DNA of 64,000 nt from Gluconacetobacter tumulisoli. Its GTDB lineage: Bacteria; Pseudomonadota; Alphaproteobacteria; Acetobacterales; Acetobacteraceae. Both the position numbers and the translations under genes were made by a program. Positions 31,800-40,837 of the stretch are shown here, piece by piece; within the stretch, counting starts at the first letter, position 1, and the number at the start of each line of letters is the position of its first letter. The stretch is from positions 310,001 through 374,000 of the forward strand of contig NZ_JABEQM010000001.1 in assembly GCF_014174155.1 (NCBI RefSeq), in the 5' to 3' direction. Below the pieces are notes generated by a model that was not told the origin of the DNA, did not search any database, and saw nothing but the letters and a program-made list of their open reading frames with translations.

Positions 31800-32749
31800 T
31801 GCGCGACGTCCTGGCTTGTGTCCTCGGCCTGCCGTTGCTGGGCCTTCACCTGGCGCTGACGATCGCTATGGCCCCGGTCGTGCGCGGGTTGGTGGACGGG
31901 TGCGTGGTGGGTCTTGGCGGCAGGGGTGTTCCGCCTGTCCTGATGCGATGGCGGTGGATCCTGGCGCTGGCGCGCCGGCGGGGCGTGCGCGTGGCCGGGA
32001 CGGCGGCGACGGGTCTGGCTGCGGGCGCGACGCTGGCCGCCGCGCTGGCGGCATGCTGCCTGGTACCCTCCTTCGCGTTCGGCCTGCCGGGGGCGGGCCT
32101 GTCCGACCTGCTGTTGGTCACGGGGCTGCTCGGCCTGGCGCGCCTCGGGCTGGTCGTGACGGCGCTGGGCCCGGGCGTGGCGCGGGCGGGGCGGGCGGCG
32201 GTCAGTGCGGCGATGGGCCTTGCGATGATGCAGGCGGTGATGCCGGTGGTCATCGCGGTGGTGGGGCTGGCGACCGGCGTCACCGGGATCGACGGGCTTC
32301 TGGCGCGAATGCATGATGCGGACGTCGCGGGATTGCAGACGCCGCTGGTGCTGGCCGCCATGGCGCTGCTGGTCGCTGGACTGGACGAGGCCTGGGGCGG
32401 TGCCGACGCCCAGGCGGCGGATATGCTGGCGAATGTCACCGGGCCCGATCGGGCGGCGCTGGAATTGGCGCGGGACCTGGCCGTGCTGGCCTGGATGACG
32501 CTGGCCGGCGACATGATCTGGCCCGGCGGCCTGGCCATGGCGACGGGGGCGATGCCGCCCGCGCCGGCAGCGCTGCTGGCCGGAGTGGGGGCGTGGCTGC
32601 TGCGCACGGCGGTGCTGTGCGCCGGCCTGGTGGCGGCACGGCTCGTCATCCTGTCCCTGGACCGGGGGCTGCGGACGCGCCTGGGGCTGGCGATGCTGTT
32701 CGGGGTGCTGGCGGTGGTGGTGCTGTTCGCGGGGCGGGAGTTCGGATGA
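31796..32749 (+). CDS. NuoH/HyfC-like membrane subunit, divergent
   Basis: A 317-residue membrane protein in the place of HyfC, the complex I subunit 1 (NuoH) homologue that anchors the soluble module. Some family features persist (ALLVAGLDEAW ... ELARDLAVLAWM). The acidic and quinone-chamber segments are eroded: the RxPFDxP-type stretch reads AWGGADAQAA, and the Glu expected in LALIEW is Ala (LAVLAW). No lysine is encoded. It starts within ATGATGA overlapping the stop of the previous gene, and its end overlaps the next gene in the same way. The open frame upstream of 31796 is a shadow. Confidence 0.75.
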   Translation: MMRDVLACVLGLPLLGLHLALTIAMAPVVRGLVDGCVVGLGGRGVPPVLMRWRWILALARRRGVRVAGTAATGLAAGATLAAALAACCLVPSFAFGLPGAGLSDLLLVTGLLGLARLGLVVTALGPGVARAGRAAVSAAMGLAMMQAVMPVVIAVVGLATGVTGIDGLLARMHDADVAGLQTPLVLAAMALLVAGLDEAWGGADAQAADMLANVTGPDRAALELARDLAVLAWMTLAGDMIWPGGLAMATGAMPPAPAALLAGVGAWLLRTAVLCAGLVAARLVILSLDRGLRTRLGLAMLFGVLAVVVLFAGREFG

Positions 32750-33306
32750 TGCTGTCGTTGTTGCTGGGATTGCTGATCCTGCTGTCGGTCATCCTGTCGG
32801 GCGTGCGCGGCTGGCCGTTGCTGTGGCATGGCGGGCTGGTCGCGGCGGCCCTGCTGGCTGCCGCCCGCGACGCGGCGACCCCGGTGCTGCCGTGTCTGGC
32901 GGCGGTCGGGGTCATGGCCGCTATCCTCCCGTTGGCCTGGGGGCTGGCGCGGCTGGAGGACATGCCCCCTTCCGCACGGGAACGGGCGGTCTGCATGGGC
33001 GGGGGGCTGGTCCTGACGATCCTGGCCGTGATCGCGGTGCCGCAGGGCATGATGGATAAAGCCGCCCGCCTGGATCTGATCGCCGCGCTGGCGGTGATCC
33101 TGTGCGGCGTGCTGGCCGCCGCCGTGCGGCGGTCGGTGGTGGGGCAGTGTGCCGGACTGGCCTGCGCCCTGAACGGATTGATGCTGCTGGCTGGCCTGTC
33201 GGGGCGGGGGGCGGTGCTGGCGGGGGCGGCCCTGCTGCTGGGGGCGACGATGCTGGTGGCGTTCGTCTGCCTGCGACGCCTTGCCTGGGGACGGGTGGCG
33301 GAATGA
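32746..33306 (+). CDS. HyfE-like hydrogenase-4 membrane subunit
   Basis: A 186-residue hydrophobic protein in the position of HyfE, which resembles NuoK/MrpC-like proteins. Six or so membrane segments can be drawn (LLLGLLILLSVILSG, LVAAALLAAARDAATP and so on). The LVLTILAVIAVP and AVILCGVLAAAVRRSVVGQ segments match the general look of HyfE. One lysine only (MMDKAARL). ATG at 32746 overlaps the previous stop; its own stop overlaps the next ATG (ATGA). Confidence 0.72.
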   Translation: MMLSLLLGLLILLSVILSGVRGWPLLWHGGLVAAALLAAARDAATPVLPCLAAVGVMAAILPLAWGLARLEDMPPSARERAVCMGGGLVLTILAVIAVPQGMMDKAARLDLIAALAVILCGVLAAAVRRSVVGQCAGLACALNGLMLLAGLSGRGAVLAGAALLLGATMLVAFVCLRRLAWGRVAE

Positions 33307-34547
33307 ACCTGCCGCTTCTGCTTCCTGCCGCGCTCTGCTGGCCGTTCCTGTCGATGTCGGTGCTGGCGGCCTGTCCGCCTGCCTCGGCGCGACAGGCGGC
33401 GGTCGGCCTGTCCGCGATCGGTCTGGGGCTGGCGGTGCTGGCGGCCTGCGCCGGCGGCGGCTGGGCCGGCACGCCCTTCCAGGTGCCGCCGGGGGTGCTG
33501 CGCGTGTTGCTGCCGTTACCTCTGCTGACGCTGTGGCTGTCCTGCGCCCTGGCGCCGGCCGCCGGGGCGCCGGGGCGCCGGGGGGGCGGGGCGTTGACGC
33601 ATGGCCTGGCCGGCGGGGCGACGGTGGCGACCGCCTGTGCCGATCTTCTGTCCGGGACGGTAGCGATCGGGGGTGTCGCGGTCATGGCGGCGCTGGCGAT
33701 CGCGACGACGCGTGGGGCGGCTCGCGCCGGGTGGGACCTGTTCCGGCTAGCCCTGTCCGGCATCCTGCTGGCCGTGCCGGGGGCGATCGTGCTGATCGCG
33801 GTGCCGGACGGCACCAGCCGGCTGGACGGCCTGGGCGGCGTGCTGCTGTCCGTGGGCCTGGGGACGGTCGCCGGGCTGGGGCCGGCCGCGCCGGTCGTGC
33901 TGGCGGCCGAGGAGTATGCCGTGCCCGCCGCACTGGCGCCGGTCATGACAGCCGTCCCGGTCCTGCGTCACCTGGCGGGGGTCGGGACGGTCCAGGGGCT
34001 GGCCCAGAGCCAGCCCCAGTGGGACACAATGATGCTGGGGATCGCGACGATATGGCTGGTGGTCCTGCCGATGCGGGCCGCGTCGGCCCGTCGCCGGAAC
34101 CGGCTGGCGCTGGGCGTGCTCATCGGCCTGGCGGCCGTGGCCGCCGGGGCGGGGGGACGGGCCGGGTTGGCGGGGGCGGTCGCGCTGCTGGCGTCTGCGG
34201 CGCTGCTGGGACCGCTGGTGGGGGCGGCAGGTTCCGCATCCGGCGACGGGGCGCTGCGGTACCTGTGGGCCGCGCTGGCGCTTCGTCCGCCGTTCCTGCC
34301 GTTCGGGGGGCTGGCGCTGACGATGCTTGCGGTCTGCGACGCGGCCCCGCTTCTGGCCGGTCCGTTGCTGCTGGCGCTGGTGCCCGGATGCGTGCGGGCC
34401 GGCGCGCAGGCTGTTTCCGTGCCAGCGGGGGCGGGAGACGCGGCGCCTGCTTCCCGTGACCGCCTGGCAGCGCTGGCGGTTGCGCTGCTGCTGGGGGGGA
34501 TGGTCGTGCTGGTGGCTGCCGCGCTCGCGGGCGGGCCCGTGCGATGA
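33303..34547 (+). CDS. HyfF-like antiporter-type membrane subunit, shortened and divergent
   Basis: A 414-residue membrane protein in the HyfF position, another NuoL/M/N-type subunit. About ten hydrophobic segments and no lysine, so the antiporter Lys in TM7 and TM12 are absent. The motif LRPPFLPFGGLALTML near residue 325 resembles the late segment of the family. The ATGA overlap with the previous gene and another with the next (34544) show a tightly coupled operon. Similarity is weak and the call leans on context. Confidence 0.68.
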   Translation: MNLPLLLPAALCWPFLSMSVLAACPPASARQAAVGLSAIGLGLAVLAACAGGGWAGTPFQVPPGVLRVLLPLPLLTLWLSCALAPAAGAPGRRGGGALTHGLAGGATVATACADLLSGTVAIGGVAVMAALAIATTRGAARAGWDLFRLALSGILLAVPGAIVLIAVPDGTSRLDGLGGVLLSVGLGTVAGLGPAAPVVLAAEEYAVPAALAPVMTAVPVLRHLAGVGTVQGLAQSQPQWDTMMLGIATIWLVVLPMRAASARRRNRLALGVLIGLAAVAAGAGGRAGLAGAVALLASAALLGPLVGAAGSASGDGALRYLWAALALRPPFLPFGGLALTMLAVCDAAPLLAGPLLLALVPGCVRAGAQAVSVPAGAGDAAPASRDRLAALAVALLLGGMVVLVAAALAGGPVR

Positions 34548-36058
34548 ACAGCGGGCGCCGCGACAGGGCGGCGGCCCTGATCCGCCGGGGAGAGGCTGAA
34601 GCCGGGGCATGGCGCTTCCGGTTGGACGAGGCGGGATGGCACGGCCTCGTGGAGGCGTTGCGCGACGATCCGCTGCCGTTTGTGGGCCTGTGGTCGGACG
34701 GGCAGGGGGTCCATGCGCTGTTCCTCGAGAGGGGCGAGTCCCCGCTGGTCGCGAGCGTCGTGCCGGAAACGGGGCGTTATCTGGGCCTGTCCTCCGTCCG
34801 TCCGGCGGCTGCTCTGCCCGAACGCTGCCTGCACGACCTATGGGGGATCGAGGCGATGGACGCCCGCGACGTCCGGCCGTGGCTGGATCACGGCCTGTGG
34901 TCCAGTACATGGCCGCTGGGCGCGCGGCCGGGGCCGGTGTCCTGGCCGCCCGATCCCCCCGAATTCCGTCCAGTCCCGGCAGTCGCCCGCATGGGCGGGA
35001 TGGTCCAGGGCATCGGCCCTGCCGACGGCATGCATCACGCGCCCGGCCATTTGCGGCTGGCGCTGACCGGCGGCGGGATCGCGGGGGCGGAATGGCGGCT
35101 AGGCTACGCCCATCGCGGACTGGTTAGCCGCCTGCGCGGGATGGAGGTCGCGGCGGCGGTGCGCCTTGTCGGACGGGCCGCCGCCGGGGCGTCGGTCGCG
35201 CATCAGGCGGCCCTCTGCCGCGCGATCGAGGCCGCGACCGACAGTGCGATTGGTGAGAACGCCGTCCGTTGCCGGGTCATGCTGGCGGAGATCGAGCGGA
35301 TCGCCACTCATCTGTACGATCTGTCGCGTATCGGCCGGGCAGCCGGGGCGCCGGCGCTGGCGACCTGCTGCGAACGCCTGCGCGAAGACGTTCTTCACCT
35401 GTGCGGCCAGACATTCGGACATCGCATGCTGATGGACCTGGTCGTGCCGGGCGGCCTGCTGGAGGGCGATCCCGCGACCCTGGGTGCGGTGGCGGCGCAG
35501 GTCGCCGGCAGGGTTGGCGGCATGCTGCGCGAGATCCGCCGTCACCTGTCCTGGCCCGGGCTGGCGGGGCGGGTGCATGGCTGTGGCGCGCTGACCGAGG
35601 CCGTGGCGCGCGAACTGGGGGTCGGCGGCGTCGTGGGGCGGGCCTCGGCGCGCGAGGACGATGTGCGTCGGCTGGAGCCCGGCTATCGACGGGAATGGCT
35701 GGATACCGGCGTCCGGCGTGGCGGCGATGTCGCCGCCAGGATCGACCAGCGCATCGCGGAAATCGGCGGCAGTTGCCGGATCCTGGAGGCGGCGCGCCGG
35801 GGCCGGATGCCCGAGGGCGCCCCGCGCGGCGTCCTGCGCCGTCAGGCGGGCGAGGGCATCGGCTGCGCCGAGGGGCCGCGCGGGACGGTCTGGTACTGGG
35901 TGCGGGTGGCCGACGGCGCCGTGCGCGCCATATTCCCGCGCGATCCTGCCCTGACGCATGTGACGGCGCTGGAACATGTGCTGGACGGTGCGGACCCCGA
36001 GGACGCGGAGTTGATCGTCCGGTCGTTCGGCCTGTCCGCGGCGGCCGCAGACCTGTAG
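34544..36058 (+). CDS. HyfG-like (NuoC-NuoD fusion) subunit lacking the nickel-iron cysteines
   Basis: A 504-residue soluble subunit built like HyfG/HycE: an N-terminal NuoC-like domain (LPERCLHDLWGIEAMDARDVRPW) fused to a NuoD/hydrogenase-large-subunit domain (GYAHRGLVSRLRG ... VMLAEIERIATHLYDL ... VGRASAREDDVRR). In active hydrogenases this domain binds Ni-Fe through RxCGxC near its start and DPCxxC at its end. Here the matching stretches are RLVGRAAAG and SFGLSAAAADL, so all four ligands are replaced (Val, Ala, Ser, Ala by my alignment). It cannot be a hydrogenase in the ordinary sense. No lysine is encoded. Related complexes without these cysteines are known as Ehr. Confidence 0.85.
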   Translation: MNSGRRDRAAALIRRGEAEAGAWRFRLDEAGWHGLVEALRDDPLPFVGLWSDGQGVHALFLERGESPLVASVVPETGRYLGLSSVRPAAALPERCLHDLWGIEAMDARDVRPWLDHGLWSSTWPLGARPGPVSWPPDPPEFRPVPAVARMGGMVQGIGPADGMHHAPGHLRLALTGGGIAGAEWRLGYAHRGLVSRLRGMEVAAAVRLVGRAAAGASVAHQAALCRAIEAATDSAIGENAVRCRVMLAEIERIATHLYDLSRIGRAAGAPALATCCERLREDVLHLCGQTFGHRMLMDLVVPGGLLEGDPATLGAVAAQVAGRVGGMLREIRRHLSWPGLAGRVHGCGALTEAVARELGVGGVVGRASAREDDVRRLEPGYRREWLDTGVRRGGDVAARIDQRIAEIGGSCRILEAARRGRMPEGAPRGVLRRQAGEGIGCAEGPRGTVWYWVRVADGAVRAIFPRDPALTHVTALEHVLDGADPEDAELIVRSFGLSAAAADL

Positions 36059-36273
36059 AGCTACGCGGGCCCCGCCGTCGGGATGGCGATGACGGCCGTG
36101 CGTCCGCTGTCGGCCAAGGACAGGCGCGCCAAGGGGCGACGCCTGCTGACGGATCTGTCCTGTTCGATAAGGCCCAGCCGCCAGCTTGCGCCGATGCGTC
36201 AACAGATCGCCGTCACGGTGGTCTTCAGGCCGTCCGGCCTGGGGAGTTCTATGTTGTTGTTCTGAAATGAATT
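36059..36273. other. Non-coding stretch between hyfG-like gene and the decayed gene
   Basis: I see no supported gene in these 215 bases. A 60-codon open frame (36083-36265) has no recognisable family. The last 50 bases are unusually A/T-rich for the region (GTTGTTGTTCTGAAATGAATTTTATG), marking a change in composition at the edge of the inserted minus-strand gene. Confidence 0.5.
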
Positions 36274-36911
36274 TTATGTATTCGGTCCGGCAACCATCAG
36301 GTCGAGATTGATGGGAGTGCCAGGACGTACTTCCGGCAGTTCGTTTTCCTGCGCCGGTCCGAACGAAAGATCCGAAGCAAGATATTCACCACAACCGCCC
36401 CCGAACAGGACGCCGAAATTGATCGTCGTCGCGTCATCGGGGACATCGAGCGTGACGCGGCGCCGTGTCCAGTCGCTGTCGCCCCGCACCCGCCCGATTT
36501 TGTCGTGCGGATGGCGGCCGAGAAAGTGATTCGGATATTGCGCCACGCCTCTGCGGAAATGGCCTGCATGACGGTCAGGAACTCACCCGTGACCGGTGCG
36601 CGCGCGTCGCCGGCCGATGCCCGGCTGGCGATCAGGATTGCCGGCCTGCCTTTCGGGCCGGCATCCTGCCTGACATCGAAGCGGAACAGGTCGCTTCGGC
36701 CGCTCGGGACCCAGCCTTCCGGCATGGCACCGGAGGAGGGCGGGGAAGCCGGGCCGGCGGTGAGTCGGGCCGCCAGGATATTCCAGTTTTCGCAGCCGAA
36801 CTGGCGTGCGACGATTTCCAGCGCCTCGGAATGAGTCAGCGCAACCGCGCGTTCGGACAGGGCAGTGCGCAGGGCGCGCGCCATTTGCTTGGGATCGGGA
36901 TGACCGGACAT
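36274..36911 (-). pseudogene. Frameshifted glyoxalase-superfamily N-domain protein
   Basis: Two frames together give one decayed protein. From ATG 36911 (GGAGG five bases upstream), frame 1 reads MSGHPDPKQMARALRTAL, then THSEALEIVARQFGCENWN, a domain often annotated as a glyoxalase-superfamily N-terminal domain. It continues through GEFLTVMQAISAEAWRNIRI, and then the expected sequence stops matching near 36460. The rest continues in another frame as VRGDSDWTRRRVTLDVPDD to a stop at 36274. Comparing with the usual family layout, about 25 codons are missing around the shift. It is inserted opposite to, and inside, the hydrogenase-4-like operon. Confidence 0.75.
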
Positions 36912-37166
36912 GGAGCCTCCGCCAGGGCGAACGATTTGAACCGGATCGGTGCCTGCATTGCCGATGGTCGTTCGCCATGTCACGGGGACTGTGAACACGA
37001 CCAATCCTGTGACACGTTCACCACACCCGGCACGCCCGGGGGCAGGCGGCGGGCCGTGCCGGAGCCCTGGTCGGCAGGATACAAAGGCTGGTCCGCATTT
37101 GCACATCAATTTGGCGGACGGTCGGATCGGTCCCATGAAAAGTCATTTCGGAAACCAGGGGAAACG

Positions 37167-37661
37167 ATGGCAATCCTGCGGGCGATCCTGACGGCCGCGA
37201 CCGGGAAGCATGCCACGGCGCGCGTGCGCGTGGCGGCGGCCCGGCCGCTGCCGGTCTTTCATATCGAGGCCGGCGGGTGCGAGGGCTGTGCGATGGAACT
37301 CGCGGCCGTGGATGGGGCGGCCTACGGCCTGGCGGCCACCGGGATTGCATTTGTCGCGACCCCCCGGCTGGCCGAAGTGCTGCTGGTCACGGGGCCGCTG
37401 ACGCGGGTCATGGCCCCGGTGCTGGAGGCCGCGTGGCACGCCATGCCGGAACCGCGCGCGCTGGTGGCCGTCGGGGCCTGCGCGATCGATGGCGGCCCGT
37501 TTCCGGAAAATTACGCCGTGCTGGGCGGTCTGGAAGGGCGTGCGCCGATCGACCTGGCCATTTCCGGATGCCCGCCCTCGCCGGCGGCGATCCTGGCGGG
37601 GCTGGTCGGGCTGGTGGGTGGTTACGCCCGGGGGGGCTCGGGCGACTCGTCCTCGGCCTGA
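37167..37661 (+). CDS. HyfI/NuoB-like iron-sulfur small subunit
   Basis: A 164-residue protein of the NuoB/hydrogenase small-subunit family. The four cysteines for the proximal [4Fe-4S] cluster are kept: CEGC (38 and 41), GACAIDGG (about 102) and GCPPSP (about 134). So the cluster that would pass electrons remains even though the partner large subunit has lost its Ni-Fe ligands. The ATG has AGGGG five bases upstream. It is separated from the other five subunit genes by about 1.1 kb containing a decayed reverse gene. Its 3' end overlaps the end of pssA by 40 bases, convergently. Confidence 0.85.
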   Translation: MAILRAILTAATGKHATARVRVAAARPLPVFHIEAGGCEGCAMELAAVDGAAYGLAATGIAFVATPRLAEVLLVTGPLTRVMAPVLEAAWHAMPEPRALVAVGACAIDGGPFPENYAVLGGLEGRAPIDLAISGCPPSPAAILAGLVGLVGGYARGGSGDSSSA

Positions 37662-38518
37662 AGGTTCTGGGCCTCGGCCTTCAGCCGGTGGAAGCTTCGG
37701 CGGCTCAGCGGCAGAAGCGCGATATAGATGATCCCGGCGGCGGCCAGCGCGCCCCACGGGTCGGCCACCAGGATCATTGCATAGGCCCCGGTTCCCAGCA
37801 TCAGCGGCAGGACATAGGCCGCCGGCACCTTGAAATTCTTGAACGACCAGACCGGCAGGGTGGACACCAGCAGGAAGGCGGTTCCGCTCAGCGTCACCGC
37901 GGGCAGCAGCGGCAGGCGGGTCAGGGCATAGACCCCCTCCCATCCCAGCTTGCGGGCCTCCAGCCCCAGAAACAGTGGAAACATCGCCAGGCCCGCGCCG
38001 GCCGGGGCCGGTACGCCGGTGAAGAAATTGCTGGCGTATTTCGGCTTTTCGGTATCGTCCAGGCTGGCGTTGAAGCGCGCCAGCCGCAGGGCCATGCAGA
38101 CCGTGAACATGATGCAGGGCAGGTAACCGTAGCGCCCTGCGTCGCGCAGCGCCCACAGATACAGCACGAAACCCGGCGCCACGCCGAAGCACAGGAAGTC
38201 CGACAGGCTGTCGAATTCGGCGCCGAAACGGCTGGTGCCGCGCAGCAGGCGTGCGATCCGGCCATCCAGCCCGTCGATGCAGGCGGCGATCAGCAATGCC
38301 ACGGCCGCGTCGCCGAAGCGCTCCTCCAGCGCGAAGCGCATGCCCGTCAGCCCGGCACACAGGCCGAGCATCGTCAGGATGTTGGGGATCAGCCGGTTGA
38401 AGGACGGCCCCCGGACCCGCGGGCGCCGGCGCGTCTTCCGCCGCCGGCGCGGCGGCGCGGCAGCGTCCGGTGTTTCGACCGCAAGCGGGCCGGCAGGCAA
38501 CGGATCGGTGGCGTCCAT
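37622..38518 (-). CDS. pssA: CDP-diacylglycerol--serine O-phosphatidyltransferase
   Basis: An integral membrane enzyme that makes phosphatidylserine. The 298-residue protein has the CDP-alcohol phosphotransferase signature (DGRIARLLRGTSRFGAEFDS, ending in the final catalytic Asp of LSD) with all catalytic acids in place, and about eight membrane helices. The N-terminus is strongly basic (PPRRRRKTRRRPRVRG). ATG at 38518 lies five bases after the psd stop, so the two enzymes of phosphatidylethanolamine synthesis are one operon. Confidence 0.96.
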   Translation of the reverse strand: MDATDPLPAGPLAVETPDAAAPPRRRRKTRRRPRVRGPSFNRLIPNILTMLGLCAGLTGMRFALEERFGDAAVALLIAACIDGLDGRIARLLRGTSRFGAEFDSLSDFLCFGVAPGFVLYLWALRDAGRYGYLPCIMFTVCMALRLARFNASLDDTEKPKYASNFFTGVPAPAGAGLAMFPLFLGLEARKLGWEGVYALTRLPLLPAVTLSGTAFLLVSTLPVWSFKNFKVPAAYVLPLMLGTGAYAMILVADPWGALAAAGIIYIALLPLSRRSFHRLKAEAQNLQAEDESPEPPRA

Positions 38519-38523
38519 GGCGG

Positions 38524-39201
38524 TCAGAGCCGCGCCATGACCGTCTCGCCGCCGATCATCGTCTGGCCGGTCGACACCAGCGGCACGACCCCGGGGGGAA
38601 GATACAGGTCGGTCCGCGACCCGAAGCGGATCAAGCCGAAGCGTTCGCCGGCCTCGAAATTCATGCCTTCCTCGGCGTCGCACAGGATGCGGCGGGCGAT
38701 CAGGCCCGCGATCTGCACGACCGCCAGGTTCCGCCCGTCCGGCAGAGTCAGGCGCAGCGCGTTGCGTTCATTCAGCTCCGACGCCTTGTCCAGGCTGGCG
38801 TTCAGGAACTGGCCGGGATGATAGGCGACGCGCGTCACCGTGCCGGCGGCGGGCATGCGGTTCACATGCACGTCCAGCACCGACAGGAAGGTGGCGATGC
38901 GCCAGACCGGCGTGTCGCCCATGTCCAGTTCGGCCGGGGGCGCGATTTTTTCAACCGACACCACCCGCCCGTCGGCCGGGGCGACCGCCAGATGGGCGTC
39001 GGCGGGGATGACGCGTTCCGGGTCGCGGAAGAAATACAGGCAGAACCCGAAGAACAGGCCGCTGGCCGTGCCCAGCCATTTCGCGGGACGCCAGGGAAGG
39101 GCCCGCCCGGCGATCGCGCCGGCGCCGGAGGCCAGAAGGAACGGACGGGCGGCCGGATGCGGCCGAGCCATCACGAGTTTCAGGGACTGGATCAGGGACA
39201 T
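38524..39201 (-). CDS. psd: Phosphatidylserine decarboxylase
   Basis: Converts phosphatidylserine to phosphatidylethanolamine using a pyruvoyl cofactor made by self-cleavage. The 225-residue length is the short, alphaproteobacterial type. The cleavage site is FGSRTD near residue 193 (between Gly and Ser), and [20 protein letters not shown] and [13 protein letters not shown] are family blocks. It has a hydrophobic segment near the N-terminus. Upstream partner of pssA. Confidence 0.96.
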   Translation of the reverse strand: MSLIQSLKLVMARPHPAARPFLLASGAGAIAGRALPWRPAKWLGTASGLFFGFCLYFFRDPERVIPADAHLAVAPADGRVVSVEKIAPPAELDMGDTPVWRIATFLSVLDVHVNRMPAAGTVTRVAYHPGQFLNASLDKASELNERNALRLTLPDGRNLAVVQIAGLIARRILCDAEEGMNFEAGERFGLIRFGSRTDLYLPPGVVPLVSTGQTMIGGETVMARL

Positions 39202-39274
39202 GGGCCGAAGTTCATGGAGGGTTCGGGTCCGGCGGTCAAGCGGGCGGCCAGTGTGGCACGGATCGCGCGCCCGG

Positions 39275-40000
39275 TCAGCCGGGTTCGTAGATTCGCCGTG
39301 GGGCGCGGATCAGGGCCGGCGTCGCGGCGGGGACGCCGGCATAGACGTCCTTGACCGCCTCGACGACGAAGACGCCGCCCAGTCCCGGCAGGACCATGTG
39401 GCAAACGGCCTCCACCGTGGCGGCGATGCGGCGGTGTGCGGCGCCTATGGGGGGCAGGAACAGCGCGCCGTCATGGCGTTCGGCGCGCAGGAAGGCGCGC
39501 GACAGCCGGCGGGCGATCTGCCGGGGGGAAAAGGGCGCGCCCTGCCCGAACGGGGTGCCGTCCGAATGGGCCCACAGGCCCGACCGGTTGGGCACGACCA
39601 GCAGCAGGCGCCCGTCATCCTTCATGACCTTCCACACCGAACGCAACAGATCGTCCGGCCGGTCCGTCGTTTCCAGCGCATGGACCAGAAGCACGCGGTC
39701 GAAATGCAGTTCGGGGAACGGCAGCCGGTCTTCCGCCACCACGCAGTCCCGCGTCGCCGGCCCGATGTCCCGCGGCGCATCGCGCGTCACATGGGTGTCG
39801 AGGCGGCCGGACACGCACAGCCCGGCCGCCGGCCGGGACCACAGCGGCAGGTACGGCAGCGTGTAGCCCAGCCCCAGAACCCGGTCGGTGCCGGTGTCGG
39901 GCCAGAATGCCTGCAGCCGCTGGCGCAGCAGATGGGCGGTGTTTTCCCCCGGCCGGCTGGCATAGAATCTGGACGCGGCGCGGATGTCGTCTTGCATCAT
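39275..40000 (-). CDS. Class I SAM-dependent methyltransferase
   Basis: A 241-residue protein with a methyltransferase-11-like core: a weakly conserved motif I region ([17 protein letters not shown]), [24 protein letters not shown] and [27 protein letters not shown]. The Gly-rich motif I is poorer than usual. It stands beside psd on the same strand and is divergent from gloB. In many alphaproteobacteria a similar gene neighbours gloB. Substrate unknown. Confidence 0.85.
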   Translation of the reverse strand: MMQDDIRAASRFYASRPGENTAHLLRQRLQAFWPDTGTDRVLGLGYTLPYLPLWSRPAAGLCVSGRLDTHVTRDAPRDIGPATRDCVVAEDRLPFPELHFDRVLLVHALETTDRPDDLLRSVWKVMKDDGRLLLVVPNRSGLWAHSDGTPFGQGAPFSPRQIARRLSRAFLRAERHDGALFLPPIGAAHRRIAATVEAVCHMVLPGLGGVFVVEAVKDVYAGVPAATPALIRAPRRIYEPG

Positions 40001-40108
40001 GCCCGATTAGCACAAACTGTTGGAGAGCGGCGCGTCCCCGGCGCCTGACGAAACGGGGAGGCATGCGGACGACGCTCCGATGGCCGCCGCAGCAGACGGA
40101 GACTGATC

Positions 40109-40837
40109 ATGGCCCTTTCGATCCGACCGGTTCCCATCCTGACCGACAATTACGCCTGGTTCCTCCGCGATGGCGAGAGCGGTGCGACGGCGCTGGTGGA
40201 TCCCGCCGAAGAGGCCCCGCTGGTCGAAATGGTGGAGCAGGCCGGAGGACGGCTGGACCAGATCTTCCTGACGCATCATCATGCCGATCACGTGGTGGCG
40301 ACCGATGCGTTGCGCAAGCGGTACGGGTCGATCGTCACCGGGGCGGCGGCGGACGCCTATCGCCTGCCGATGCTGGACCGCGCGGTGGCGGAGGGCGATG
40401 GAATCGCCGTGGGGGGTGCCATCGGCACGGTGATGGAAACACCCGGTCATACGCGCGGGCATATCGCGTTCTATTTTTCCGCGACCCCGGCCCTGTTCTG
40501 CGGCGACACCCTGTTCAGCCTGGGATGCGGGCGATTGTTCGAGGGCTCGGCGCAGGAGATGTTCCAGTCCCTCCGCCGCATCGCGGCGCTGCCGGATTCG
40601 ACCCTGATCTGCTGTGGGCATGAATATACGCTGTCGAACGCCCGCTTTGCCCTGGAGGTCGAACCCGACAATTTCGCCCTGCATGCCCGCGTCGCCGAAA
40701 TCGAGACCCTGCGGGCCGAGGCGCGGCCGACGGTGCCGGTGGCCCTGGGCCTGGAAAAACGGACCAACCCGTTCCTGCTGGCCCCCGATGTCGGGACATT
40801 TGCCAGGCTACGACAACAGAAGGATGCCTTTCGGTGA
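40109..40837 (+). CDS. gloB: Hydroxyacylglutathione hydrolase (glyoxalase II)
   Basis: Hydrolyses S-lactoylglutathione to lactate and glutathione in methylglyoxal detoxification. A metallo-beta-lactamase fold of 242 residues with THHHADH (dinuclear metal site), further ligands in TPGHTRGH and FCGDTLF, and CCGHEYT near residue 172. The C-terminal glutathione-binding domain (EVEPDNFALHAR ... KRTNPFLL) is present. Confidence 0.96.
   Translation: MALSIRPVPILTDNYAWFLRDGESGATALVDPAEEAPLVEMVEQAGGRLDQIFLTHHHADHVVATDALRKRYGSIVTGAAADAYRLPMLDRAVAEGDGIAVGGAIGTVMETPGHTRGHIAFYFSATPALFCGDTLFSLGCGRLFEGSAQEMFQSLRRIAALPDSTLICCGHEYTLSNARFALEVEPDNFALHARVAEIETLRAEARPTVPVALGLEKRTNPFLLAPDVGTFARLRQQKDAFR

Noticed and set aside
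34544-36058. Functional [NiFe] hydrogenase or formate hydrogenlyase
   Set aside because: The four cysteines that bind Ni-Fe are absent from the large subunit, and no maturation genes are in the window.
36083-36265. 60-codon open frame as a possible transposase remnant
   Set aside because: I could not recognise any transposase motif, inverted ends or target duplication.
36991-37021. GTGAAC ... GTTCAC dyad upstream of the small-subunit gene as an operator
   Set aside because: Arms are only six bases with a 19-base gap, which is expected by chance in a region of this size.
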